Below, piece after piece: positions 1-6,228 of a stretch of DNA of 35,623 bases. Position numbers and translations under genes: made by a program. Numbering within the stretch: position 1 is the stretch's first letter; every line of letters begins with the position of its first letter. Origin of the DNA: JANLSO01 sp031362405. Its GTDB lineage: Bacteria > Actinomycetota > Thermoleophilia > Miltoncostaeales > Miltoncostaeaceae. The stretch spans positions 1-35,623 of the forward strand of contig JANLSO010000104.1 of NCBI GenBank assembly GCA_031362405.1. Reading direction: 5' to 3'. Below the pieces are notes generated by a model that made no database searches, had not been told where the DNA came from, and saw only the letters and a program-made list of their open reading frames with translations.

Positions 1-2
1 GT

Positions 3-503
3 TTCTTCCATGAGAGCTTTCGCGCCGACAGCATGGACTTCCTCGGCATCGACGAGCGCTGGGTTCAGGACAACCACTCCCGCTCGACGCGCGGAGTGCT
101 GCGGGGCATGCACTTCTCGGTGGGCGCGGGGCAGGCGAAGCTCGTGCGCTGCGCGCGTGGTCGGATCCTCGATGTCGTCGTCGACGTTCGCCGCGAGTCT
201 GCGACCTGCGGCGAGTGGGAGTCGTTTTCGCTGGATGACATCGAACACGACCAGCTGTTCATCCCCGTCGGTTTCGCACACGGCTTCGTGGTGCTCAGCG
301 AGATCGCCGACGTTGTCTACCTATGTTCGAGCTACTACGACGCTGCCGTTGAGCGCGGATTCGCCTGGAACGATCCCGACGTGGCCATCGATTGGCCCGA
401 CGTGCCGATCCAGGTCTCCGATCGCGATGCCGCCGCGCCGCGGCTGCGCGACATCGCCGATGATCTGCGGTTCAGCCCGCCGGACGCGACAAGACCAGGC
501 TGA
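3..503 (+). CDS. rfbC: dTDP-4-dehydrorhamnose 3,5-epimerase family protein (5' end outside window)
   Basis: Cupin-fold epimerase of the RmlC family, acting on dTDP-4-keto-6-deoxyglucose in the dTDP-L-rhamnose pathway for surface polysaccharides. The frame is already open at base 3 and reads FFHESFRADSMDFLGI before the first ATG at base 33, which is the expected N-terminal part of the family, so the true start lies upstream of the window. Visible family signatures are QDNHSRSTRGVLRGMHF (including the conserved histidine), the lysine in QAKLVRCARGRILDVVVDVR, and IPVGFAHGFVVLSE. The C-terminus (WPDVPIQVSDRDAAAPRLRDI) is also typical. The gene converges with the next one and overlaps its end by 32 bases. 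Family assignment is firm; whether the product is rhamnose or a related deoxysugar cannot be told from this fragment. Confidence 0.93.
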   Translation, partial: FFHESFRADSMDFLGIDERWVQDNHSRSTRGVLRGMHFSVGAGQAKLVRCARGRILDVVVDVRRESATCGEWESFSLDDIEHDQLFIPVGFAHGFVVLSEIADVVYLCSSYYDAAVERGFAWNDPDVAIDWPDVPIQVSDRDAAAPRLRDIADDLRFSPPDATRPG

Positions 504-1470
504 ACGCGTAGGCGAGCGCGCCGTCGCCCGTGTTCTGGATCTGGGCCGTGCACCGGGCCGGCCCGAGACCATCGCGGGTGACGACCCCCGAAGCGGCCTG
601 GTTGGCGACGGCCTGCCCGATGACGACCCCGTCGCAGATCACCGTGACCGCCGCCACGGCCGTTGCCTGCGGGTTGGAGACCCGAACGGTGAGCTCCACT
701 CCGCGCTGAGGGCCGAGTAGCCCGAATGCCAGATCGCGGGTCTGTGAGGGTTCGAGGGCTCCGCCTCCACCATTTGCCAGCCGTGTCGGCGGTGCCCCGA
801 TGTCGGGCGCGCCCCCGCCTTCGTCTGCCGGCGTGCGTGGCGCAGAGCCGGAGGCGGAGCCGGTGATGTCACGGCGCAGTGCGCGCAGCACCGAGGTCGA
901 CGGGGTCGCGAGCCAGGGGATTCCGAACGATGAACGCAGGTTCAGCTGAACGTAGTCTTCGGCAAAGATCTCCCCGATCGACCGCGGCCATCCCTTGGAG
1001 TAGCCGCCCGCAACCTCACCCGCACGTACGCGCGCGCCCATGCGTCGGGCGCGCCACCAGCGCAGGGTGCCGTTTGGCTCGGCGGCTGCGCCGTGGCGAA
1101 AGCTGTTGTCGATGTGGTGCCCGTACTCATGCAAAAGCGCATGGTCGAGACCGGTGCCGGTCGCGGGCACGATGATCTCGCCGCTCCCATCGGACGCCCC
1201 CTGGTAACACGCGCGGGCCGCGCTGCTTGCGCACAGCCGCGCGATCAACGCGGCCGGTACCGCGCGGATCCGCACCCGGTTGATCTCAGGGCCATGAGCG
1301 GCGCGGCGCAGGGTCGCCCCGATGGCTGGGGCGCGGGCGCCCGGATCCTCCAGCGAGATCCGAATCCGATTGCCGGCGCCATCCGTGATCGATCGCTCCG
1401 TCGCGACGGCGGGCCCCGTGGCGATAAGGGCGGCTGCCACGGCGAGTGAGGCGACGGCGGTGACGCGCAC
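472..1470 (-). CDS. Secreted putative zinc metallopeptidase-like protein (HEYGHH)
   Basis: About 332 residues, starting with GTG. Residues 1-24 form a signal peptide (MRVTAVASLAVAAALIATGP..AVA). Residues 114-118 are HEYGH, an HExxH zinc motif followed by another His, inside LLHEYGHHIDNSF. A later SIGEIFAEDY (about 165-173) offers Glu/Asp residues that could be the third ligand, as in gluzincins. The C-terminal third (about 240-332) looks like a beta-sandwich with a cysteine pair (VICDGV, ARCTAQI). I see no named family. A TAACCT box ends six bases before the GTG, fitting a leaderless transcript and supporting this start. The 3' end overlaps the epimerase gene convergently. An extracellular protease role is inference from motif and signal peptide only. 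Confidence 0.75.
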   Translation of the reverse strand: MRVTAVASLAVAAALIATGPAVATERSITDGAGNRIRISLEDPGARAPAIGATLRRAAHGPEINRVRIRAVPAALIARLCASSAARACYQGASDGSGEIIVPATGTGLDHALLHEYGHHIDNSFRHGAAAEPNGTLRWWRARRMGARVRAGEVAGGYSKGWPRSIGEIFAEDYVQLNLRSSFGIPWLATPSTSVLRALRRDITGSASGSAPRTPADEGGGAPDIGAPPTRLANGGGGALEPSQTRDLAFGLLGPQRGVELTVRVSNPQATAVAAVTVICDGVVIGQAVANQAASGVVTRDGLGPARCTAQIQNTGDGALAYAFSLVLSRPAG

Positions 1471-1476
1471 GCTTTC

Positions 1477-1482
1477 AGGTTA
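1477..1482 (-). promoter_or_regulatory. -10-like box, leaderless start of the HEYGHH gene
   Basis: On the minus strand this reads TAACCT, followed by six bases and then the GTG start at 1470. Transcription would begin at or next to the start codon. No clear -35 element is seen. Confidence 0.45.
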
Positions 1483-1504
1483 CCGGCGACGGTGGCCGAA
1501 GCCG

Positions 1505-1804
1505 TCAGGCGTTGGGTCCGCTGAAGAGGTTCCGCGCGTCACGGCGCAACGAATCCAAGAGCTCGACGCGCGCCGGCGACCCTGAGCCGAACGGCCAGTT
1601 GACGGGCCGGGCAAGACCCGCCTCTTCCAGCGAGGACAGCGCCGACATCACCGCGAGCAGGCCGGTGCGATCCGCCTCGAGCCCGAGCTCTCGCGCGGCC
1701 GATGCCACGGAAAAGCTGATCGCCCCATCCTCGGGGGCGCCTTGATCGAGCCAGGCGAGCACGAGCAGCATCTCGAGTCGATCGGCAAGTGGGTCGGGCG
1801 CCAT
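1505..1804 (-). CDS. Small conserved-type protein, probable winged-helix fold
   Basis: A 99-residue cytoplasmic protein, MAPDPLADRLEMLLVL at the start. It has no signal peptide and no membrane segment. The pattern of helices (LEMLLVLAWLDQ, SVASAARELGLEADRTGLLAVMSALSSLEEAGLARPV) followed by a possible wing (NWPFGSGSPARVELL) resembles a winged helix-turn-helix, with the last helix carrying Arg and Asp. I do not recognise a named family, and DNA binding is inference. The start is supported by a TACCCT box seven bases upstream, the same spacing as at other isolated genes here. It stands alone between the secreted HEYGHH gene and the decayed stretch to its right. Confidence 0.6.
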   Translation of the reverse strand: MAPDPLADRLEMLLVLAWLDQGAPEDGAISFSVASAARELGLEADRTGLLAVMSALSSLEEAGLARPVNWPFGSGSPARVELLDSLRRDARNLFSGPNA

Positions 1805-1811
1805 GCGCCGC

Positions 1812-1817
1812 AGGGTA
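1812..1817 (-). promoter_or_regulatory. -10-like box, leaderless start of the winged-helix gene
   Basis: Minus strand reads TACCCT, then seven bases, then ATG at 1804. The same hexamer precedes mnmA on the plus strand at nearly the same distance. Confidence 0.45.
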
Positions 1818-1839
1818 CGTCACGGCGGTAGCTGCGCGA

Positions 1840-1915
1840 ATGCCTCTGGAGCGACTCATCCTCGTCCGCCACGGCCAAGGCACGTTCAACGCGCGGCCTC
1901 GTCAACGGAGATCAC
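1840..1915 (+). pseudogene. N-terminal scrap of a histidine phosphatase (phosphoglycerate mutase-like)
   Basis: From ATG 1840 the frame reads MPLERLILVRHGQGTFNA, the canonical start of the histidine phosphatase superfamily with the catalytic RHG. After about 18 codons the match moves by one base into another frame reading RGLVNGDHRR, which continues the family pattern (FNARGLVNGD). Then all similarity is lost. The rest of the roughly 200-residue domain is absent, so this is a truncated and frameshifted remnant. It lies at the left edge of a stretch that also holds a palindromic repeat and a broken TerC gene. Confidence 0.65.
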
Positions 1916-2024
1916 CGTCGCCGTGTCGCCGATGCGGTGGGCCACACCGGGCCTGGAAGCGCGTCAAGGGACCGACGTGCCGCCCGTTGAGGACAAGGAC
2001 CGCATTGAGGCGCTCCATGCTCTG

Positions 2025-2078
2025 CGTCAGCCCGTGCACAGATCGGTGCCACGTCAGCCCGTGCACAGATCGGTGCCA
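2025..2078 (+). repeat. Perfect 27-bp tandem duplication
   Basis: Two identical 27-base units, 2025-2051 and 2052-2078, each beginning CGTCAGCCCGTGCACAGATC and ending in CGGTGCCA. The unit is the left half of the palindrome that follows, so this looks like a local duplication of one arm of the repeat element. Confidence 0.85.
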
Positions 2079-2093
2079 GGCACCGATCTGTGC
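2063..2093. repeat. Palindromic repeat, GTGCACAGATC subtype
   Basis: Perfect inverted repeat with 15-base arms (GCACAGATCGGTGCC) around a single central A. The core GGTGCCAGGCACC is shared with palindromes at 10945, 11238 and 31548. The outer arm is identical to the copy at 31548. Similarity to that copy continues to the right of the palindrome (GAGCC ... TGCTTGCC), suggesting an element longer than the hairpin. No transposase gene is in the window. Confidence 0.8.
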
Positions 2094-2237
2094 GTCGTGA
2101 GCCCTCATGCATTGCTTGCCACCGCTACGTCGCGGGCTTCCTGCGCCTACTCGACCTCGATCATCCCGCCTAAAATACGCATCACATAACCTGACTTACA
2201 TAGCCTTCTCTAGTGGGCACATGGACGAGCAACTCCT

Positions 2238-2895
2238 GCCGCGACCACGCCCATGAGGTCGGCTTCCGTGAAGCGGCGACGTGGTCGGCGATCTTGGATC
2301 GCCGCGGCTCGGGTTCGGGGTGGTGATGTGGTGGTGGCAGGGTGCCGACGTCGCCGGTATGTACTACTCGGGCCACCTGATCGCGAAGGCACTATCGATC
2401 GACAACGTGCTCATCTTCGCGATGATCTTCCCGCGCTCGCTGGCCCACCGGCGTTCCAGCACGAGGTCTTGTCCTGGGGCGTGTGGGGGCCCTCGTGGTT
2501 CGGTTGGTCTTCATCCTCGCCGGCGCGTCGCTCTTAGCGGCGCGATCGAGGACGGCCTATCTGCTTTGCGCCCTGCTGCTTTTCACCGGGTGGAAGATGG
2601 CGTTCGCGCATGATCGACAGCCTGATCCGCACCAGGACATCGCTTTCCGGCTCGTGCGGCGGGTGATGCCCACGACCTCGGAGTACCACGGCGACACGTT
2701 CTTCGTTCGGCTCGCTGGTCGCCGCACCGCAACCCTGCTCTTCGTCGCCCTCGTGGCGCGTGAGGCCACCGATCTCGTCTTCGCCGTCGACTCCGTCGCG
2801 GCGGTCCTGGCGATCACGACCAACACCTTCATGGTCGGGACGCTCGTAGTGGCGATCGCCACCAGCCTGTTCGCGACGCGCGGCGGCAGCCCTCC
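2238..2895 (+). pseudogene. Broken TerC-family membrane protein gene
   Basis: TerC family integral membrane protein (metal/tellurium-related, also proposed in metal loading of secreted proteins). Family pieces occur in order but in changing frames: RDHAHEVGFREAATWSAIL, then WIAAAR, then GMYYSGHLIAKALSIDNVL, then PPAFQHEVLSWGVWG, then GALVVRLVFILAGASLL. The last part, in the frame ending at 2947, keeps TTSEYHGDTFFVR, REATDLVFAVDSVAAVLAIT and NTFMVGTLV. At least four one-base frame changes are needed, one of them at a run of five G near 2480. The N-terminal helix is missing and the usual C-terminus (SNIFAILGLR-like) is degenerate. The number of breaks argues for decay rather than a single sequencing error. 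Confidence 0.8.
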
Positions 2896-3450
2896 TGACG
2901 GCCCGGGTGGGGCCCCAACTGCCGCTACCGCGTCGGTGGTTCGATGATCTCCATCAGCCGCAGGTTACCGGTCGCGGTTGCGAGCTCGACGACGTGATGG
3001 CGGGCGGTTGTGCGGACCCCGGTGACGAAGACGCTGGAGAAGTGCCCGGTGAGCGAGGCTACGCATCGCTCGACCAGGTCGTGGGTGGCCTGCTCGAGAT
3101 CGTTGATCGAGGGGGCGAGTGTGTAGAGCGGTGTCGGGGGCGGGACGAGCACGGCGAGAGCCTTGTTGGGGATGCAGGGTCTCCAGGGTGGGGCCTCACG
3201 AGGCCTCCGGATAGGGCGCCTAGATGCAATGCCCATGTGCCCTGGAGGCCCCGAGGTTTGAGGCGGCACCGATGTTTGCCGACACAGACGGGGAACGACT
3301 ACTCTGGGGGAGCCCGATCGTGTTCGTCACCGGTTCGCAACCCGAGCCAATACGAATGACCCGGGATGTGGTGTCAGGTCGGTGCGAGAGCCCCGTCCGC
3401 CTACGTCCCACCTGCTTACGCAGGCTCGAGTCACACGCCGGAACGGCACG
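2896..3450. other. Stretch without a confident gene; possible protein fragment on minus strand
   Basis: A minus-strand frame at 2925-3269 ends in a fairly protein-like segment (SINDLEQATHDLVERCVASL, then VFVTGVRTTARHHVVELATA, then LRLMEIIEPPTR). Its N-terminal part looks like random high-GC translation. It may be the tail of another decayed gene, but I do not recognise the family. The rest shows no feature I can support. Together with the phosphatase scrap and the broken TerC gene it makes 1805-3450 a gene-poor, degenerate segment. Confidence 0.3.
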
Positions 3451-3981
3451 ATGGGGCACCTCTCGAGGTATGTCGTGAGGCGGTGTCTCGCAGGGATGGT
3501 CTGCGTCGCTGCCGTGGTCGGCTTTGCGGGCTGCGGTGGAGGCTCATCGAGTTCCGGTGCCGCTCCTGCCCCGGCCGCGGCCGCACCCCTCGCGCCGCCG
3601 ACTCCCGAGGGGGTGCTGGCGATCGGTACGGAGATTCGTCCCGGCGATTCCACACCGAAGGCGTTCACCGAGGCTCTTCGTCAACATCGCGTTGTCGTCG
3701 CGGCTTTCGTGTTCGGCGATGTCGCCGACGAGCAGTTCGTGGCCCAAACCGTGAAGGCCGCCCGCGCGAGCGATCAGGGCCGTTCGGCGAGCTGGTTCGT
3801 CTACGACGTCACGGCCAAGAACGCCTTTGGCGACCTCGCCGAACGCCTCGGCGTCAGCGGGACCCCCGCCATCGTCGTGATCGGTCGCGACGGAGCCGTC
3901 GTCAACGCCTGGAACGGCCTGGTGGATCCTCCGATGCTGCAGCAGGCCCTGCGCGCCGCCCAGGAGGCGCCCGCAACCTGA
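3451..3981 (+). CDS. Thioredoxin-fold lipoprotein without CxxC
   Basis: A 176-residue exported protein. Residues 1-28 form a lipoprotein signal with lipobox GFAGC (Cys28), followed by a Gly/Ser/Ala/Pro-rich linker to about residue 55. The remainder has the alternating strands and helices of a thioredoxin fold: HRVVVAAFVFGDVADEQFV, then ASWFVYDVT, then the cis-proline segment GVSGTPAIVVIGRDGAVV. The usual CxxC is absent, the corresponding site reading GDVADEQF, so a redox function is doubtful and a structural or binding role is possible. ATG 3451 was chosen because it gives a normal charged N-region before the hydrophobic stretch; no strong ribosome site is visible. It is followed 22 bases later by mnmA. 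Confidence 0.75.
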   Translation: MGHLSRYVVRRCLAGMVCVAAVVGFAGCGGGSSSSGAAPAPAAAAPLAPPTPEGVLAIGTEIRPGDSTPKAFTEALRQHRVVVAAFVFGDVADEQFVAQTVKAARASDQGRSASWFVYDVTAKNAFGDLAERLGVSGTPAIVVIGRDGAVVNAWNGLVDPPMLQQALRAAQEAPAT

Positions 3982-3991
3982 TCGGGGTCGC

Positions 3992-3997
3992 TACCCT
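3992..3997 (+). promoter_or_regulatory. -10-like box, leaderless start of mnmA
   Basis: TACCCT followed by six bases and the GTG start at 4004. There is no ribosome-binding sequence in front of the GTG, which also fits a leaderless message. Confidence 0.45.
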
Positions 3998-4003
3998 GAT
4001 GCG

Positions 4004-5482
4004 GTGCCCCGGTATCCCGCGATCGTCGCAGAACATCTCGCCCACCCGGTCGGCGTGGGCGAGATCGCTGCCCCCGATGCGGTGGGCGAGTCGGGAAGCG
4101 CGTCCTGCGGTGACACCGTGCGAATGCAGCTCGTCGTGCGTGGCGGAACGGTCGCCGATGCGCGCTTTTTGGCGTTCGGCTGCCCTGCGGCCCTGGCCGC
4201 GGCGAGCGCCGCCTGTGCCCGGCTGACCGGCGCCACGGTGCTCGAGGCGCTGGCGATCTCCGCCAGCGACCTCGACGGTGATCTCGGTGGCCTCGGGGCA
4301 GAACGTCGCCACGGGCCGGAGATGGTGATCGACGCCCTCGCACGCGCGTTCGAGGGCTGGTTCTCGGCTCGCCTCGGCGACATGGGTCTGCCGCTTTCCT
4401 CGGGTCGCGTCGCCGTTGCCATGAGCGGGGGAGTCGATTCGGCCGTCGCGGCCATGCTTCTGACCGAGCAGGGGTGGGACGTCGTCGGCGTGACCATGCG
4501 CCTCTGGCACGACCCGGGCGCGGCCGCCGCGGAACGCTCGTGCTGCTCACCCGAGACGGTGCAGATGGCCCGTGCGACCTCGCATGCCCTCGGGATTCCC
4601 CACCTCGTGCTCGACGCCGCCGAGACGTTCCGAAAGGGTGTGGTGGAGGACTTCATCGCCGGCTACGCCGCGGGCCGGACCCCGAACCCATGCGTCACCT
4701 GCAACGGCAGCGTGCGCTTTCGCCTGCTCGCCCAGGCGGCGGCCCTCGTCGGCGCGCGGGGCCTGGCGACCGGTCACTACGCGCGCGTCGTACGAGAAGC
4801 GGGAGAGCCGGTTCTTGCGGTTGCGGCCGACCGCAACAAGGACCAGAGCTACATGTTGAGCAGGCTCGACGCGCAGATCCGCGCGCGATTGATGCTGCCG
4901 CTCGGCGACATGCAGAAGGCGCGTGTGCGCGAAATTGCCCACGCCGCAGGGCTTCCCGCCGCGGATGCGGTCGAGAGCCAGGAGGTCTGCTTCGTTGGCG
5001 AGGGCGGCTACCAGCCGTTTCTCGAGCGCAACGCCGGGCTTGGCGAGAGTGCTGGGCCGATCGTCGATGGCGACGGCCGAGTGCTCGGCGAGCACTCGGG
5101 CTACTGGCGGTACACGGTGGGTCAGCGGCGGGGCATCGGCGTCAGCTCGGCCGATCCGCTCTACGTGCTGGCCACCGATGCCGCGAGCAATACCGTCGTC
5201 GTTGGCCCGCGCGAACAGCTCGCGACGCACGCGATGGTGGTCGACAGCCCGACGATCCACACGCCAATCGACCCCGCGGAGACTCTCGAGGTGAGGGTTC
5301 GCTACCGGGGCAGGTCGCGGGCCGGCCGGGCCGTTCCGAACGGGTCGGATTCCCTGCGCATCGAGCTCGACGAGCCTGCCGATGGGGTCGCCCCGGGGCA
5401 GACGGCGGCCCTCTACCGCCGCGGCCGTCTGGTCGGCGCGGGTACGATCACATCCTCAGGCACCCCACCACGGGAGAGTTGA
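4004..5482 (+). CDS. mnmA: IscU/NifU-like scaffold domain fused to tRNA 2-thiouridine synthase MnmA
   Basis: 492 residues from GTG 4004. Residues 1-120 form an IscU/SufU-like domain: YPAIVAEHLAHPVGVGE, SCGD (Cys35, Asp37), FGCPAALAAAS (Cys60). The third scaffold cysteine is replaced: the expected HC reads HG (Gly104 in RRHGPEM). Residues 134-485 are MnmA, which activates U34 of Glu, Gln and Lys tRNAs with ATP and inserts sulfur: PP-loop SGGVDS (141-146), NPCVTCNG with Cys230 and Cys233, SQEVCFVGE with Cys329, and GHYAR. The C-x2-C plus distal Cys arrangement matches MnmA enzymes reported to hold a [4Fe-4S] cluster, unlike the DxxC form of E. coli. The usual enzyme is 360-380 residues, so the N-terminal domain is an addition. 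The scaffold domain could pass sulfur or a cluster to the thiolase; that is inference. The stop abuts the next start. Confidence 0.93.
   Translation: MPRYPAIVAEHLAHPVGVGEIAAPDAVGESGSASCGDTVRMQLVVRGGTVADARFLAFGCPAALAAASAACARLTGATVLEALAISASDLDGDLGGLGAERRHGPEMVIDALARAFEGWFSARLGDMGLPLSSGRVAVAMSGGVDSAVAAMLLTEQGWDVVGVTMRLWHDPGAAAAERSCCSPETVQMARATSHALGIPHLVLDAAETFRKGVVEDFIAGYAAGRTPNPCVTCNGSVRFRLLAQAAALVGARGLATGHYARVVREAGEPVLAVAADRNKDQSYMLSRLDAQIRARLMLPLGDMQKARVREIAHAAGLPAADAVESQEVCFVGEGGYQPFLERNAGLGESAGPIVDGDGRVLGEHSGYWRYTVGQRRGIGVSSADPLYVLATDAASNTVVVGPREQLATHAMVVDSPTIHTPIDPAETLEVRVRYRGRSRAGRAVPNGSDSLRIELDEPADGVAPGQTAALYRRGRLVGAGTITSSGTPPRES
5443..5448 (+). promoter_or_regulatory. -10-like TACGAT inside the end of mnmA
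   Basis: The sequence GGTACGATC, 35 bases before the DUF948 start, is repeated exactly upstream of alaS (6211-6219). It may be an internal promoter for the downstream genes. No -35 element is convincing. Confidence 0.3.
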
Positions 5483-5965
5483 GTGGACTGGTCGGACGTC
5501 CTCAAGGCGGCGCTGTCGCTGTTTTTGATCCTCACGGGCATCGCCCTGGCGTACCTGCTGGTGCGCATGGCTCACGTGTTTCGGAACCTCGGAACGACCG
5601 TGAACCGCGTGACCGACGAGGTTGTGCCGATCCTCGGCAAAGCCCAGACCACGATGGATGGGGTGAACCGCGAGATCGACCGTGTCGACGAGATCATGAT
5701 CACGGCCGTCAACACCGCCAAGGGCGCCGAGAAGACGGTGACCTCCGTTTCTCGTGCCGCGACCGCCCCGGTACGGGCGATGTCGGGCATGGCGGCCGGG
5801 CTGGGCGAGGCCGTCAACACCTTCCGCTCGCGACGGCGCACCGAGGCCGCCGATCGCGCGACAGCCCCGACGCCGCCCACCTCGCCACCTCCCTCGTGGG
5901 CGGCACCCCCGCCGGCGCCGGAGGTCGAGGTCACCGTGCCTCCACCGTCGGAGCCGATGCTGTGA
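5483..5965 (+). CDS. DUF948 family membrane-anchored coiled-coil protein
   Basis: 160 residues from GTG, directly after the mnmA stop, with GGGAGAG upstream as ribosome site. Residues 7-28 form one membrane helix (LKAALSLFLILTGIALAYLL). The following region, to about residue 110, is a long amphipathic helix with heptad-like spacing (LGTTVNRVTDEVVPILGKAQ, TTMDGVNREIDRVDEIMIT), typical of DUF948 proteins. The last 45 residues are a Pro/Ala-rich tail. Molecular function is unknown; family members are small envelope proteins encoded near alaS in actinobacteria. The stop overlaps the next start by three bases, so translation is probably coupled. Confidence 0.82.
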   Translation: MDWSDVLKAALSLFLILTGIALAYLLVRMAHVFRNLGTTVNRVTDEVVPILGKAQTTMDGVNREIDRVDEIMITAVNTAKGAEKTVTSVSRAATAPVRAMSGMAAGLGEAVNTFRSRRRTEAADRATAPTPPTSPPPSWAAPPPAPEVEVTVPPPSEPML

Positions 5966-6183
5966 GGCTGAAGACCCTCGCGCTGCTGGGCGGCGCCGCG
6001 TACGTCTACTCGAGGGGCCCGCGCGACCCGCGCGAATGGGCCGGGTTTCTCGCCGAGGAAGCTGCCCGGACCAAACAGCACGTGGCCGAGGCCGCCGAGG
6101 CGGGCAAGCGCGCGTCGGTCCGCAAGCGCGAGCAGATCGACCGCGAGATCGCCGCGGCGTTCGGGACGCACGCGGAGCGGTAG
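5962..6183 (+). CDS. Small helical protein between DUF948 and alaS
   Basis: 73 residues from a GTG overlapping the DUF948 stop (TGTGA). The N-terminus MRLKTLALLGGAAYVY is mildly hydrophobic and may be a short membrane anchor. The rest is a charged helix rich in Ala, Glu, Lys and Arg (EEAARTKQHVAEAAEAGKRA), similar in style to YtxH-type proteins. I do not recognise a named family. Position and overlap make it part of the operon with DUF948, and co-translation suggests the two act together at the membrane, which is inference. Confidence 0.65.
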   Translation: MRLKTLALLGGAAYVYSRGPRDPREWAGFLAEEAARTKQHVAEAAEAGKRASVRKREQIDREIAAAFGTHAER

Positions 6184-6212
6184 GACGTGGCCGGCGACGG
6201 CGCGGCGGCTGG

Positions 6213-6218
6213 TACGAT
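6213..6218 (+). promoter_or_regulatory. -10-like TACGAT before alaS
   Basis: GGTACGATCC with ten bases between the hexamer and ATG 6229, suggesting a very short or absent leader. It lies in the 45-base gap between the small protein gene and alaS. Confidence 0.4.
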
Positions 6219-6228
6219 CCCCGGCCGC

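Larger units (their letters stand above)
1916..2237. other. Gene-free decayed stretch holding a palindromic repeat
   Basis: No reading frame here has family-like content. The stretch contains the 27-base tandem duplication and the palindrome listed separately. Its right part (about 2150-2215) is richer in A and T than the surrounding DNA. I see no RNA gene. Confidence 0.4.

Noticed and set aside
2025..2093. CRISPR-like repeats
   Set aside because: Two adjacent units without spacers and no cas genes; it is a duplicated arm of a palindromic repeat.
4474..5961. An open frame upstream of the small helical protein, through mnmA and DUF948
   Set aside because: Only the last 73 residues are protein-like; the rest is an out-of-frame copy of mnmA. 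The GTG at 5962 is the plausible start.
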